This document shows positions 54,128-63,839 of a DNA stretch of 64,000 nucleotides, piece by piece; the first letter of the stretch is position 1, and each line of letters opens with the position of its first letter. The notes under the pieces were generated by a model. That model ran no database searches. It was given only the letters and a program-made list of their open reading frames with translations, and had not been told where the DNA came from. A program made the position numbers and the translations under genes. The DNA comes from Flagellimonas marinaquae (GTDB taxonomy: Bacteria > Bacteroidota > Bacteroidia > Flavobacteriales > Flavobacteriaceae), in the NCBI RefSeq assembly GCF_023716465.1, contig NZ_CP092415.1, forward strand, positions 2,767,501-2,831,500. The letters run 5' to 3'.

Positions 54128-56332
54128 TCAATAACAATCCATTCTTAATTGTCCATTGCTTTGGAGTAGATCAAGGTCCAGCTCAGTGTGTTCCAAAAGT
54201 ATGGATTCCAAAACATCCAGCACTTGTCTAAGCATGGCCAAAGAACCGCAGATCATAATACAACCGCCATCTTTTATAGTTTTCAAGATATGGTCCTCTT
54301 GTCTGGAAAGCATGTCCTGAACGTACATCTTATTTTCCTCTCTCGAGTAAGCGATATATTGAGCAAAATTGGTATTGTGCCCGATGTTATTTTCTATAAA
54401 CTCACGGTATAAATCTGTGGAAGATGTATAACGCACCCCCCAGAGTAGGCTGATTTTAATAGTATTGTGTTGGTGGATCATTCCCAAAAATGGTGCAATC
54501 CCCGTTCCATTTGCAATGAGAATGGCGGAAGGTGTTTTTTTAGGAAAATGAAAGTGTGGATTTTTGTCGATACTTGCCATCAGGGTGCTTCCTTGCTCCA
54601 ATTTGGATAGAAAGGTTGAACAAAGGCCGAAATCATGCTTTTTAATACTTAAAACGATGTCTTTTCCAATTTTAGCTACCGAATACTGTCGGGCAATATC
54701 GGAACCCTTGGGGTAAATGGACAACAGATCGCCAGAAGTACAATCAACACTGTTTTTGGGTCTCAGCCTGAGTAAAAAGGTATCATCAATGTTTAAATCC
54801 GAGCGGTGGACCACGTCAAAAGGGATAAGTTTGATTTTTTTCTGTTTTTTTGAAGCGGGTCGTAAAGAAAATTCAATTTTTGAGGCTTTGCTCCACTCCT
54901 GTGCCCAGTCATTAAACGTAGAGAACGCAGCATTATTTATTTTTTGAAGCGGCAAAAGAGGTGTAAAGTTTTCCCGATGGTTAAGGGCATTGTCCACTTC
55001 AATGGCATATTTGCAATAATCAGGATATTCGGTAGAGCCAAAACCAACAACCGAATAGTTCAGGTCTTTAGGTTGATGCACTGATTTTATCCTACCCAGA
55101 AATTTTCTGGCATTGGTCGGGGAATCGCCCTCACCATAGGTAGAGGTCAAAATAATAATGTGCTCTGCGTTTTGGAATGTGGTGTAATGGTTCAACTCGG
55201 TAAGGTAGATTTTTTTATTGGTCGAACTCATTGATCGGTATAATTGCAGTGCAAAATCGTAGGTGGTTCCGGTTTCCGAGCCCACCAAAATTATAATCTC
55301 GCTCTCATCCTTATCCGGCATTTGATTTAAAGTAATGTGCTTTTTACCACGTTTTATTCGTTTTACCGACATCACAGCCCCGGAATAGATAAAAAACAAG
55401 ATCGAAGCGCTTGCCAAAAGTAGGACCAAAGACCACACAACACTGCCCTCTCCTGTATGCAGGTTAAAACTCACCCTGGAAGCTAAGGCTACAAAAGGAT
55501 AGGAAGCACTGGCGACTATGTCTCCTGTTTCTTGGTTTACCTGGATTTCTTCGTACTTTAGTGAGATTTGGTAGAACTCTTCCGGATCCTCGGAAAAAGG
55601 AAACTCTACCATTCTAACATCCTGAAGTGTTGTGTTTTGGAAGAAAGGGATATTTAGAACACTATTGTATTTGTTCTGGGACCGGATTTTCTGTTCTACC
55701 CAATGTTTTGTGCTGGTGTCCGGAAGTAAATTGAATTTTTCCAACGAAAGATAAACGCCGGTAACGGAAAGGATGATGATCGGGATAAAAAACCATCGAC
55801 TTAAAATTACATGATAGCGAAGCTCCATATAATCTTGCTGTACCTTGGAGAACAGTTTTTTTATCCCTCCTTGTCGCTTGGCCAACAGCACCAATCCGGT
55901 TAGGGTGATCAAGAGCAATAAAAACGAAATTGACCCCACAAAAAACCGCCCAATGCCCTTTAAGAACAGTGAGCGGTGTAAATTGGTGGCAAAACTATAA
56001 ATGCCAGGTCGGTCTTGAACCATGCCCAGTTGTTCACCCGTTCTTGGATCGATATAAATATCGTGTGTTTCCAAATCCATGGTCAGAACCGAGGCCTTTA
56101 CAAAATGGGATGATTCTACCTCAAAGGAGAAAACCTCCTCATAATTTTGATCAAGTGCATGGATCGTGGTTGCCAGCGAAATTTGGTCCAAATCCTTGAT
56201 TGCATACCCTTTGGCTTGATGCTGTATAGGTTCCACGGCCAATATTACACCGGTAACGGAAGCAATCAAAAGAAATACGGATGAAACCAGAGCCAATAAA
56301 AAATGGCTGTATCGCCAAATGGATATGGTCAT
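54128..56332 (-). CDS. PepSY-TM / flavodoxin / FNR-type membrane flavoreductase
   Basis: A 734-residue inner-membrane oxidoreductase. Four helices (about 9-33, 131-151, 180-196, 298-320) enclose PepSY-like periplasmic loops. Histidines H10, H119, H174 and H291 lie at helix ends and are good candidates for heme ligands. From about 345 a flavodoxin domain follows (VGSETGTTYDFA, STYGEGDSP), then from about 500 a ferredoxin-NADP reductase-like FAD/NAD(P)H domain (RQYSVAK, NGTGIAPFLGM, GGCIMICGS). The layout resembles sulfite-reductase flavoprotein chains and would pass electrons from NADPH through FMN and heme to a periplasmic acceptor, such as ferric iron or a siderophore (inference). Last of a four-gene operon. 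Confidence 0.9.
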   Translation of the reverse strand: MTISIWRYSHFLLALVSSVFLLIASVTGVILAVEPIQHQAKGYAIKDLDQISLATTIHALDQNYEEVFSFEVESSHFVKASVLTMDLETHDIYIDPRTGEQLGMVQDRPGIYSFATNLHRSLFLKGIGRFFVGSISFLLLLITLTGLVLLAKRQGGIKKLFSKVQQDYMELRYHVILSRWFFIPIIILSVTGVYLSLEKFNLLPDTSTKHWVEQKIRSQNKYNSVLNIPFFQNTTLQDVRMVEFPFSEDPEEFYQISLKYEEIQVNQETGDIVASASYPFVALASRVSFNLHTGEGSVVWSLVLLLASASILFFIYSGAVMSVKRIKRGKKHITLNQMPDKDESEIIILVGSETGTTYDFALQLYRSMSSTNKKIYLTELNHYTTFQNAEHIIILTSTYGEGDSPTNARKFLGRIKSVHQPKDLNYSVVGFGSTEYPDYCKYAIEVDNALNHRENFTPLLPLQKINNAAFSTFNDWAQEWSKASKIEFSLRPASKKQKKIKLIPFDVVHRSDLNIDDTFLLRLRPKNSVDCTSGDLLSIYPKGSDIARQYSVAKIGKDIVLSIKKHDFGLCSTFLSKLEQGSTLMASIDKNPHFHFPKKTPSAILIANGTGIAPFLGMIHQHNTIKISLLWGVRYTSSTDLYREFIENNIGHNTNFAQYIAYSREENKMYVQDMLSRQEDHILKTIKDGGCIMICGSLAMLRQVLDVLESILLEHTELDLDLLQSNGQLRMDCY

Positions 56333-56341
56333 AGATCTTTT

Positions 56342-56827
56342 TTACTGCGCGAGCATTCGCACGTAGCGAATAAATCCTTTGCCCTCTTTCTTGCTTTTCA
56401 GGTTATCCGAAGTCAGCTCAAATTGGATGTCATCCATGTAATACTCCTGATCTTCAACGGAAGTCTCAAAGCGAATACGATATCCTTTATCAATTTTATC
56501 CTCGGGTATTTGCAAAACGGTAACAGTACGTTCGCCCCCACTTATGGTTTCACCGGAAATACCATCTATATTAGGACGATATTTGCCATAGAACTTCCAC
56601 CATTCAGGAATTTCACTGTACCATTCACTATCCTTACCTTGGACATAGAGGGTTTGCTCATATTCACCATCAGGTTTAAGGAGAGAAACCACCAAATACG
56701 CACCTTCACCAGTATAATTGGTCATTTGGATTAGACACTTTACCGTTTTGGTCTGGGTAGGTGCAAAGGCGGTGAACAGTAATCCTGCAAGCACAAGTAC
56801 AGGAACTAGTTTAATCAATTTTTTCAT
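56342..56827 (-). CDS. DUF2271 family periplasmic protein
   Basis: A 161-residue exported beta-rich protein. A signal peptide (hydrophobic core LVPVLVLAGLLFTAF) is followed by a single DUF2271 domain with MTNYTGEGAYLVVSLL and the SGATRPGG-like variant ISGETISGGERTV. In many bacteria DUF2271 genes sit next to PepSY-type reductases and TonB receptors, in a context thought to concern iron or flavin chemistry. Here it lies 9 bases before the PepSY gene. Its molecular role is unknown. Confidence 0.82.
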   Translation of the reverse strand: MKKLIKLVPVLVLAGLLFTAFAPTQTKTVKCLIQMTNYTGEGAYLVVSLLKPDGEYEQTLYVQGKDSEWYSEIPEWWKFYGKYRPNIDGISGETISGGERTVTVLQIPEDKIDKGYRIRFETSVEDQEYYMDDIQFELTSDNLKSKKEGKGFIRYVRMLAQ

Positions 56828-56828
56828 C

Positions 56829-58328
56829 TTACTTTAAAAAGGTTAATACGATGTTTTGTTGTTGTAAGAGTTCATTTTCACTGGCCAGATCATAAACCGT
56901 TTCCTCAAAGTCGGTCTTGATGTCTATATCGGCACCTTTTGATATCAAATACTTCATTAACGTATCATCTTCGGCTTTCATGGCAGCTAAATGCAATGGC
57001 GTGAGCCCCTCGGCGTTTTTGGCATTCACGTTGATACCAAGACCATCCAGTTTTTTGGCAAGGGATACGTTATTGTTCTTGGCCGCCAAATGGTACAAGG
57101 TATTGCCATCGGCCTGTGCCGTATCGAATACCACATCCTTATTCTCCAACATCTTTCTTTTTTCTTCAAAGGCTGCTATATTTTTGGCGTTATAAGAGGC
57201 TGCCCAATAGTAGGCCATTGAATTTCCAGAGTTGTCGCTCAAAGTGGCATCGGCGCCTTTGTTAAGCAAATATTCCACCACTTCGGGAGTGTTGTTTTCC
57301 AAGGCGAGCATTAAAGGTGTCTGCCCTTCGTTGTTTTTTGCATTGAAGTTTGAAACATCTGTTGACAGTAGTTTGACCATCTCTATATTGTTTCGGGCAG
57401 CAGCATTGATAAACGGAGTAGTACCATTGATATCTTTCTGATTTACATCTGCTCCGGCCGCAAGGAACAAATTAAAAATAGCTTTGTCCTTATTGTTGTA
57501 GGCCAAACGGTGAAGAGGCGTATAACCATCTTTGGTTACCATATTGGGATTTAACCCTAGGTTTTTTAAATACTCATAGACAGATATTGGGTTGCTAAAT
57601 CCACGCCCTCCTTGTGCTGCAAATAGAAAAGCATTGGCACCTTCCTTGTTTGGTGTTTTATAATCGACCCCTTTTGATATGAGCAAATCAAGGAATTGAG
57701 TATTTCCTTTTTTTGCAGCGTAATTAAAAATACCGTTGCCTGATTGGTCTTTACTGTCCAACTGGAATCCTTTATTTAGGAAAAAGTTGAGCTCTTTTTC
57801 ATTGTTAAGAGCTGCTGCTACCAATAAAAGAAGGTTGGCACCGTTGTCGCTTTTTTCTTCGGTAAGAACTACTCCATGCTTTTCGAACGTATTGTACAGT
57901 TCTGGATTTTTTTGACCAGAATTGGCGGCAAAAGCCAAGGGAGTGTATCCATGACTGTCCAAATCGGTCACCGAAGAACCTTTTTCCAGTAAATAATCTA
58001 CCATCTCAATTTTTCCTGCGTATGCTGCCCAATGGAGATAAATACGGCTATCGTGGGTATTCTTGTCCACGGAATTTCCTTCTAAGGATAATAGATAGGT
58101 AATAACCCGGTCGTCCGCTTTTTCCAAAAGGGCGTACACCACTGCATCAAAAGCATTGGCATTGAGCGCCACAGGGTCGTTGCCTTCTTTGATTTTGTTT
58201 TTTACGGTTTCAACATCTGGGTTGCTTTTCCAGAAAGCTCTATCAAGTAAAACATTGCTGTTTTGCGCGATCAAGGAAAAAGTAGGCAAGAACAGACCCA
58301 ATAAAAGTATTTTCTTTAGTGATTTCAT
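56829..58328 (-). CDS. Exported ankyrin-repeat protein
   Basis: A 499-residue protein with a signal peptide (LLGLFLPTFSLIAQ) followed by roughly a dozen ankyrin repeats that fill the rest. Units such as DSHGYTPLAFAANSGQ, DGYTPLHRLAYNNKDKA, NGTTPFINAAARNN and GLTPLHLAAMKAEDDT are clear. Periplasmic ankyrin proteins act as binding scaffolds; some accompany catalases or metal enzymes. It starts 7 bases after the DUF6607 gene and ends one base before DUF2271, so it belongs to the same unit. The partner is not known. Confidence 0.9.
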   Translation of the reverse strand: MKSLKKILLLGLFLPTFSLIAQNSNVLLDRAFWKSNPDVETVKNKIKEGNDPVALNANAFDAVVYALLEKADDRVITYLLSLEGNSVDKNTHDSRIYLHWAAYAGKIEMVDYLLEKGSSVTDLDSHGYTPLAFAANSGQKNPELYNTFEKHGVVLTEEKSDNGANLLLLVAAALNNEKELNFFLNKGFQLDSKDQSGNGIFNYAAKKGNTQFLDLLISKGVDYKTPNKEGANAFLFAAQGGRGFSNPISVYEYLKNLGLNPNMVTKDGYTPLHRLAYNNKDKAIFNLFLAAGADVNQKDINGTTPFINAAARNNIEMVKLLSTDVSNFNAKNNEGQTPLMLALENNTPEVVEYLLNKGADATLSDNSGNSMAYYWAASYNAKNIAAFEEKRKMLENKDVVFDTAQADGNTLYHLAAKNNNVSLAKKLDGLGINVNAKNAEGLTPLHLAAMKAEDDTLMKYLISKGADIDIKTDFEETVYDLASENELLQQQNIVLTFLK

Positions 58329-58335
58329 GTATTGG

Positions 58336-59241
58336 TTATTTTACAAAAGCTTCGATGATCTCATCAATTTTGCCTTTTTCGTTGTAGGCCTCTTCATCCA
58401 ACAAATATTTAAAAAGAACTTTGTTGTCCACTTTGTTCTCTAGTTGTAGATCAGTGTTTCTGCCGTAGACCTCGTCCCATTTGGCGCGAACCATGGCCCA
58501 TTTTTCTTGGTTTTCCTTCCACCATTTGGCAGCTCCGGCACATCGGCTATCATCTACTTTTACATAGGTATTGTACCCTTTTTCTTTGGCCAAAACAAAG
58601 TCTTCTTTCCCCTTTTCACGTATGATCTTTGCGTTGTCCTGTTCGTGCAACCATCCATAATCTGTTATTTCCTGGCGGTTTCCCCTCATGGTCAGATTGT
58701 AGTCGCTTCGGGTGGTATATTCTCGACGGGGGAGGGGAGCAGGAGTTGTATTTTCCCAATAGCTTTTTCCATCTACGTGTACCCAGGTGGCGGAACCTTC
58801 GTAGCGGGGACTATCATCCACTTGATATACCTTTTGGGTCCACTGACCTTTAACTTCTGCCGGGTCCAATTGTTGGTAGGTCCACTCATTATTGGCGTTG
58901 AACTTATACAGGTCGGTATTCTCGAACAACCAATCCTGTCTCCAGTGTTTTACAATGTAGGGCTCATTTGGGTTGCCTACCTGTAATAGGTGTTGTATGG
59001 AAATCTTGTTGTCCTCATCAGTAACCAATTGTGCCCACTCCAATCCCTTGTCCACTTTTGTTTTAGAGGGTTTGTATAGGGAATCGTTGGCATAATTAAA
59101 GGTTTCGGCAAAGTTAAAAGTAACCTCGTAGCAACCACACATATTCTTAATGGCTTCGCGATCTTTATCTTTTTTTTCGGTTTGAGAAAAAGCATTGGCG
59201 AAAATCAAAACAACCAATGCAGAGAACATGATATTTTTCAT
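58336..59241 (-). CDS. DUF6607-like exported protein
   Basis: A 301-residue exported protein with signal peptide ending ANAFSQ. It has two Cys early on (MCGCYEVTFNFAET) and is rich in Trp and Tyr (KHWRQDWLFENTDLYKF, KWWKENQEKWAMVRAKWDEVYGR). It resembles the family called DUF6607, often found in Bacteroidota beside TonB receptors and PepSY reductases. No enzymatic motif is recognised. First gene of the operon, with a good promoter candidate 32 bases upstream. Confidence 0.75.
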   Translation of the reverse strand: MKNIMFSALVVLIFANAFSQTEKKDKDREAIKNMCGCYEVTFNFAETFNYANDSLYKPSKTKVDKGLEWAQLVTDEDNKISIQHLLQVGNPNEPYIVKHWRQDWLFENTDLYKFNANNEWTYQQLDPAEVKGQWTQKVYQVDDSPRYEGSATWVHVDGKSYWENTTPAPLPRREYTTRSDYNLTMRGNRQEITDYGWLHEQDNAKIIREKGKEDFVLAKEKGYNTYVKVDDSRCAGAAKWWKENQEKWAMVRAKWDEVYGRNTDLQLENKVDNKVLFKYLLDEEAYNEKGKIDEIIEAFVK

Positions 59242-59272
59242 CAGGAAAGTTTACATTATTTAGTTACGCTGA

Positions 59273-59280
59273 CAAAAATA
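59273..59280 (-). promoter_or_regulatory. Bacteroidota -7 promoter element for the DUF6607/PepSY operon
   Basis: On the minus strand the site reads TATTTTTG, an exact match to TAnnTTTG, 31 bases before the ATG. The -33 region is T-rich but without a perfect TTTG. Confidence 0.5.
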
Positions 59281-59431
59281 ATTAAATATAATTAATCTAA
59301 ATAAGAATAGTGGAGCTTTATTTTATTGAAGTGTTTTGTGCCCAAAAATTAGAATTCTAACTCTTGCTATTGAATTGAAAATAAATTGCTTACTACAGTT
59401 TTTTATTGGGATGAAATATGTTTGCCTTTCG

Positions 59432-59457
59432 ATTTTTAAGATTCTATCTTTAAAAAT
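59432..59457 (-). terminator. Candidate terminator after the esterase gene
   Basis: ATTTTTAAGAT (59432-59442) and ATCTTTAAAAAT (59446-59457) form a nearly perfect AT-rich hairpin around TCT, about 11 bases past the esterase stop. On the minus strand the second arm supplies U residues. Confidence 0.45.
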
Positions 59458-59467
59458 AACGAAGGCT

Positions 59468-60175
59468 TCATAGAATCGGTTGCAGTACTTTCCATACATT
59501 TTCGGCAACCAATTTTTGCCCTTTTATGGTTGGGTGAATGCCGTCACTTTGGTTAAGATGGGGGATGCCTGCCACATTTTCCAATAGGAAAGGGATTAAA
59601 TATATTTCTTCGGATGAGGCCAGTTTTGGAAAGATTTCTTCAAATTCTTTGGTATATTCGGGTCCCATGTTTGGTGGGATTTTCATTCCGGCCAAAATAA
59701 TCCTTGCGTTTGGCAAGGTTTCCCGGACGGTATCCACCATGCTTTTTAGGTTGGACTCTGTTTCCGACAAGGGAATGCCCCTTAGACCATCGTTGGCACC
59801 CAATTCTATAATTACAATATCAATATTTTCTTCGAGAACCCATTCCAATCTGTTTTTTCCACTGGCCGTGGTCTCGCCGCTTAATCCGGCATTTATCACG
59901 GCATAATCCAAATCAAGGGAATCTATTTTTTGTTGAATTAAAGTTGGAAAGGCCTGACCCATTTCAAGTCCATAACCTGCGGTTAGGCTATCTCCAAAAA
60001 ATAAAATTTTTTTATCGGAACCTTCGGTCATAATCGTTTCGGTTTTTTCAGCTGGATGGTCCTTGATAGCGTCTTTCTTAACGGATTTGTCACCACAGCC
60101 AATTAAGAGTAAGATCAAAAAATAACAAAACATTAACGGCCTAGGGGAGCTTGGTATTTTCTTGGACTTGTCCAT
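59468..60175 (-). CDS. TesA-like arylesterase/lysophospholipase, SGNH hydrolase lipoprotein
   Basis: A 235-residue lipoprotein (lipobox LIGC, Cys27) of the GDSL/SGNH family. Blocks: FFGDSLTAGYG (S63), NAGLSGETT (G and oxyanion region), ELGANDGLRG (N128), and SDGIHP with D211 and H214. These match E. coli TesA (thioesterase I / lysophospholipase L1). It is divergent from a LolD-like ATPase gene 35 bases away, the same arrangement as tesA and ybbA-ybbP in E. coli. It probably hydrolyses acyl esters in the cell envelope. Confidence 0.9.
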   Translation of the reverse strand: MDKSKKIPSSPRPLMFCYFLILLLIGCGDKSVKKDAIKDHPAEKTETIMTEGSDKKILFFGDSLTAGYGLEMGQAFPTLIQQKIDSLDLDYAVINAGLSGETTASGKNRLEWVLEENIDIVIIELGANDGLRGIPLSETESNLKSMVDTVRETLPNARIILAGMKIPPNMGPEYTKEFEEIFPKLASSEEIYLIPFLLENVAGIPHLNQSDGIHPTIKGQKLVAENVWKVLQPIL

Positions 60176-60210
60176 TTTAGTATTTTGAGAGTTTTAACCA
60201 AAAACGAGTT

Positions 60211-60891
60211 ATGTCAAAGATATTAAAAGTTCAACACCTCTCTAAAACCTACCGGAGCGGTGAGCACGATCTTACTGTTCTGAATAATGTGTCTTTTGAA
60301 GTGGATGCCGGAGAAAGTTTTGCGATTGTTGGGCCATCCGGAAGTGGAAAAACCACATTGTTGGGACTTTGTGCAGGGCTTGATACTACTGATGAGGGGA
60401 AGATTTGGCTTTGTGGCCAAAATTTGTTGAAGTTGGATGAGGACGGAAGGGCACGGTTAAGAAATCAGAATGTAGGTTTTGTTTTTCAGGACTTTCAATT
60501 ATTGCCCACATTAACGGCTTTGGAAAATGTTATTGTTCCCTTGGAGTTAAGAGGGGTTAAAAAAGCCGCTCAACAAGGAAAGGAGCTTTTGGTTAAAGTC
60601 GGTCTTGGCGATAGGGCCGGACATTATCCTTCACAATTGTCCGGAGGAGAACAACAACGGGTTGCCCTGGCCAGGGCTTTCGCCAACAAACCATCCATTC
60701 TTTTTGCGGACGAACCAACAGGAAATTTGGATGATGAGACTGGGACAAAAATAGAGCAATTACTTTTTGAGCTAAACAAAGAACAGGGCACTGCTTTGGT
60801 GATAGTGACCCATGATCTAGAACTCGCCAAAAAAACAGATAAGAGCATAAGGCTAAGGTCTGGCAAAATAGAGCAAACTGTAGTTGGGTAA
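60211..60891 (+). CDS. LolD/YbbA-type ABC transporter ATP-binding protein
   Basis: A 226-residue ABC ATPase of the MacB/LolD/YbbA group. Walker A GPSGSGKTT, Q-loop VFQDFQLLPT, signature LSGGEQQR, Walker B ILFADEP, D-loop NLDD, and switch His in VTHD are all intact. It pairs with the FtsX-like permease that begins at the A of its stop codon (1-base overlap, TAATG). Such mechanotransmission-type ABC systems move or release lipophilic or envelope substrates rather than importing nutrients. Divergent from the TesA-like esterase. Confidence 0.94.
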   Translation: MSKILKVQHLSKTYRSGEHDLTVLNNVSFEVDAGESFAIVGPSGSGKTTLLGLCAGLDTTDEGKIWLCGQNLLKLDEDGRARLRNQNVGFVFQDFQLLPTLTALENVIVPLELRGVKKAAQQGKELLVKVGLGDRAGHYPSQLSGGEQQRVALARAFANKPSILFADEPTGNLDDETGTKIEQLLFELNKEQGTALVIVTHDLELAKKTDKSIRLRSGKIEQTVVG

Positions 60892-63428
60892 TGGGAAACA
60901 ACAATACTGGGATTTCTTGGTTGGTAAAAATGGCATGGCGAGATGGTAAAGCAAGTTTTGGCAAGCTAATACTGTTCGTTTTTTCCATTACATTGGGAGT
61001 GGCAGCTGTGGTCAGTGTATACTCGTTCAGTGGGATTTTAAAAAAGAACATTGCTTCGCAATCTAAATCACTTTTGGGTGCAGACTATTTAATCGAAAGT
61101 GATAAACCCGTCAACGATAAGGTACGGGCTATTATAGACTCATTGGGCGGAGCCGACGCCAAGGAAATCAATTTTTTATCCATGGCAGCTTTCCCCGGTT
61201 CCAATGGCACAAAGCTCTTGGAGGTTAGGGGAGTGGAAGGTGGTTTTCCATTTTATGGTGAATTGGAAACAATCCCAAAATCAGCAGCCAAAGATTTTGT
61301 GCAGAGTGGAGCATTGGTAGATGCAACCACAATGCTGCAGCTCGATCTAAAAGTAGGGGACAGCATTAAATTGGGCGCGATTACACTCCCTATTGCCGGA
61401 TCGCTGGAAAATGTTCCAGGAAGCACATCGGTTTTTGGTGCAATTGCACCGCCGGTTCTTATACCTTATATATATATAGATGCAACAGGACTGGTACAGA
61501 CAGGAAGTAGAATTGAATACAAATATTACTTTAAGGCCGATGAGAATGAAGATTTGGTATTGTTAAATGACCAACTAGCCCCGGTGCTGGATGCCGAAGA
61601 TGCAGACTTGGATACCCATATTTCGGAAGCACGACGTTTGGGCAGACGCTACGAAAACTTTGGCAAGTTTCTGAACCTGGTCGGGTTTATAGCTTTGCTT
61701 TTGGGTTGTGTGGGCATAGCAAGTGGCATGGGCATTTATGTTCAAATGAAATTAAGGAGCATAGCCGTACTAAAATGTTTGGGAGCATCAAAAAGGCAGA
61801 GTTACTTGATTTTCTTTATACAAATTGCAGCCATGGGTATTGTAGGAGGGTTGTTGGGTACAACGGTCGGTTATCTTCTTCAACAATTGTTCCCGGTACT
61901 TTTGGGCGATTTACTGCCTGTGGATGTCGACATTAGCATGTCATATCAAAGTATGGTTCTAGGTGTCGCCTTAGGCTTGGTGATGTCCATTTTGTTTGCA
62001 TTATATCCGTTGATGAAAACTTTATATGTCTCACCATTGCAGGCATTGCGTGTGGTGGGGGATACAAGGTCGCGTCCAAAAAGGGCTACAATGGCAGTGG
62101 GATTGGGCATTGTTCTTTTTGTACTGTGTTTTTCCTATTGGCTGTTGGGCAATTTTGAACGCTCTCTGGCTTTTGTTGGAGGTTTATTGGCCGTGTTTTT
62201 GGTCCTAACTGCGGTTGCCCGTGCTTTTATGGCCCTGTTGAAGAAGTTTTTTCCAGATTCGTGGGGTTTTATTCCCCGCCAAAGTTTAAAGAATCTGTTC
62301 CGACCGCAAAATCAGACTTTGGTTTTGGTGCTGTCCATAGGTATAGGAACATTTTTGATCAGTACCTTATATTTTACCAAGGATTTGCTTTTGGAAAAAG
62401 CCTCCATAGAAGATAGTGCAAACAGCGCAAATATGATTCTTATGGATGTACAGAGCAATCAGGTCAGCGCTATATCCAAAACCATTACGGATTCAGGTTT
62501 GCCCGTCATTGATCAAATTCCGATTGTTACCATGCGAGTGGAAAAACTCAACGGAAAACACGTGGAAGAAATTCGCAAGGACACCACGTCCCAAGTCGGT
62601 CGGTGGATTCTGAACCACGAATTTAGGGTTACATACAGAGATACCCTTATCGGCTCGGAAAAAATAATCGAGGGCAGTTGGAGGGGTACGGCCAGTTCAA
62701 ATTCCGATATTCCCATTTCAGTAAGTAGTGACTTTGCACGAATGGCAAGGGTAAGCGTTGGAGATCCGGTGGCCTTTAATGTGCAAGGAAGAATTATGGA
62801 TACCCGGGTGCAAAGTATACGCGAAGTGGATTGGAGCAGGCTACAACCTAATTTTTCTGTGGTATTTCCAAAAGGAGTATTGGAAAATGCACCACAATTT
62901 GGCGTAATCACCACAAGAACAAAGACCGATGTGGGTTCGGCAAAGCTACAGCAGCAATTGGTCAAACAATTTCCTAACGTTTCGATCTTAGATTTAAAAC
63001 GTATCTTAAGTTTGTTGGAAGAAATATTGGGTAAAATAAGTTGGGTCATCAATTTTATGGCATTCTTCAGCATATTCGTTGGTATTGCTGTTCTTATGGG
63101 AGCCATATATAGCAGTAAGCACCAACGGGTAAGACAGGGAGCCTTGCTCAGGACTTTGGGTGCCAAAGGTCACCAAATTTTAAAATTGATTGCCATCGAG
63201 TATTCTATTTTAGGCTTTTTAGGTGCGTTTATGGGCGTTGTGCTGGCTGTTTTCGGAAGCTCACTTTTGGCATGGGTCTTATTTGATACGGCATTTGCAC
63301 CATCCTGGATTCCATTTGCAATAATTCTTCCGGCCATTACGTTGTTGGTATTTGTGTTGGGAGTGGCCAATAGTTTAGGAATTGTGAGAAACTCCCCACT
63401 TTCGGTTTTAAAGAAGGAAAAGAGTTGA
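60891..63428 (+). CDS. YbbP-like FtsX-family ABC permease
   Basis: An 845-residue inner-membrane permease with an N-terminal helix (LILFVFSITLGVAAVVSVYSF region) followed by a large periplasmic domain, then two FtsX blocks: helices around 255-385 with KLRSIAVLKCLGASKRQ, and the C-terminal set with HQRVRQGALLRTLGAKGHQI. A central helix pair (about 400-450) links them, giving the longer YbbP layout instead of the short MacB/LolC type. The partner ATPase overlaps by one base. Linked to TesA as in E. coli, it may extract or release acyl-lipid products; substrate unknown. Confidence 0.92.
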   Translation: MGNNNTGISWLVKMAWRDGKASFGKLILFVFSITLGVAAVVSVYSFSGILKKNIASQSKSLLGADYLIESDKPVNDKVRAIIDSLGGADAKEINFLSMAAFPGSNGTKLLEVRGVEGGFPFYGELETIPKSAAKDFVQSGALVDATTMLQLDLKVGDSIKLGAITLPIAGSLENVPGSTSVFGAIAPPVLIPYIYIDATGLVQTGSRIEYKYYFKADENEDLVLLNDQLAPVLDAEDADLDTHISEARRLGRRYENFGKFLNLVGFIALLLGCVGIASGMGIYVQMKLRSIAVLKCLGASKRQSYLIFFIQIAAMGIVGGLLGTTVGYLLQQLFPVLLGDLLPVDVDISMSYQSMVLGVALGLVMSILFALYPLMKTLYVSPLQALRVVGDTRSRPKRATMAVGLGIVLFVLCFSYWLLGNFERSLAFVGGLLAVFLVLTAVARAFMALLKKFFPDSWGFIPRQSLKNLFRPQNQTLVLVLSIGIGTFLISTLYFTKDLLLEKASIEDSANSANMILMDVQSNQVSAISKTITDSGLPVIDQIPIVTMRVEKLNGKHVEEIRKDTTSQVGRWILNHEFRVTYRDTLIGSEKIIEGSWRGTASSNSDIPISVSSDFARMARVSVGDPVAFNVQGRIMDTRVQSIREVDWSRLQPNFSVVFPKGVLENAPQFGVITTRTKTDVGSAKLQQQLVKQFPNVSILDLKRILSLLEEILGKISWVINFMAFFSIFVGIAVLMGAIYSSKHQRVRQGALLRTLGAKGHQILKLIAIEYSILGFLGAFMGVVLAVFGSSLLAWVLFDTAFAPSWIPFAIILPAITLLVFVLGVANSLGIVRNSPLSVLKKEKS

Positions 63429-63839
63429 TCATAGTTTAAAAACTTAGATGTATTTCCTTTATACTGTGTAGGGACTCGACTTTACCCCATTATCTAGATG
63501 ATTAAAAACTCAGGGGGTTTTCAGGAAATCATAAAAAAAATTGCTCAAAATATTTTTATTAAAGTTTTTTTTATAATTTGTTAACGTTTTTTGGTAGTAT
63601 TTCAATTGGTTTTTAATCGAATCTAGGAAATAACAGCAACTTTCCTTTATTAAAGATTCTCTCTTTAAAAGAGAATATTAGGCGTCGGTACTTTTTTTGT
63701 TGAAAACTTAAAAAGATCCTCATATGGTTTGTTCTAACTGTTCTGTGTTATGTAATGATGATATGTTGAGAATTGGCAAAAAATTGCCCAATGCGAATAA
63801 TATTTGGATTGTGACATACCTAAAAAGAAAGGTGAAATA
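63429..63839. other. AT-rich intergenic region before the last sigma factor gene
   Basis: 411 bases with no gene seen. ATTCTCT (63656-63662) and AGAGAAT (63670-63676) form a perfect 7-bp stem. No clear TAnnTTTG promoter was found; ATATTTGG near 63802 is only a loose match. Confidence 0.4.
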
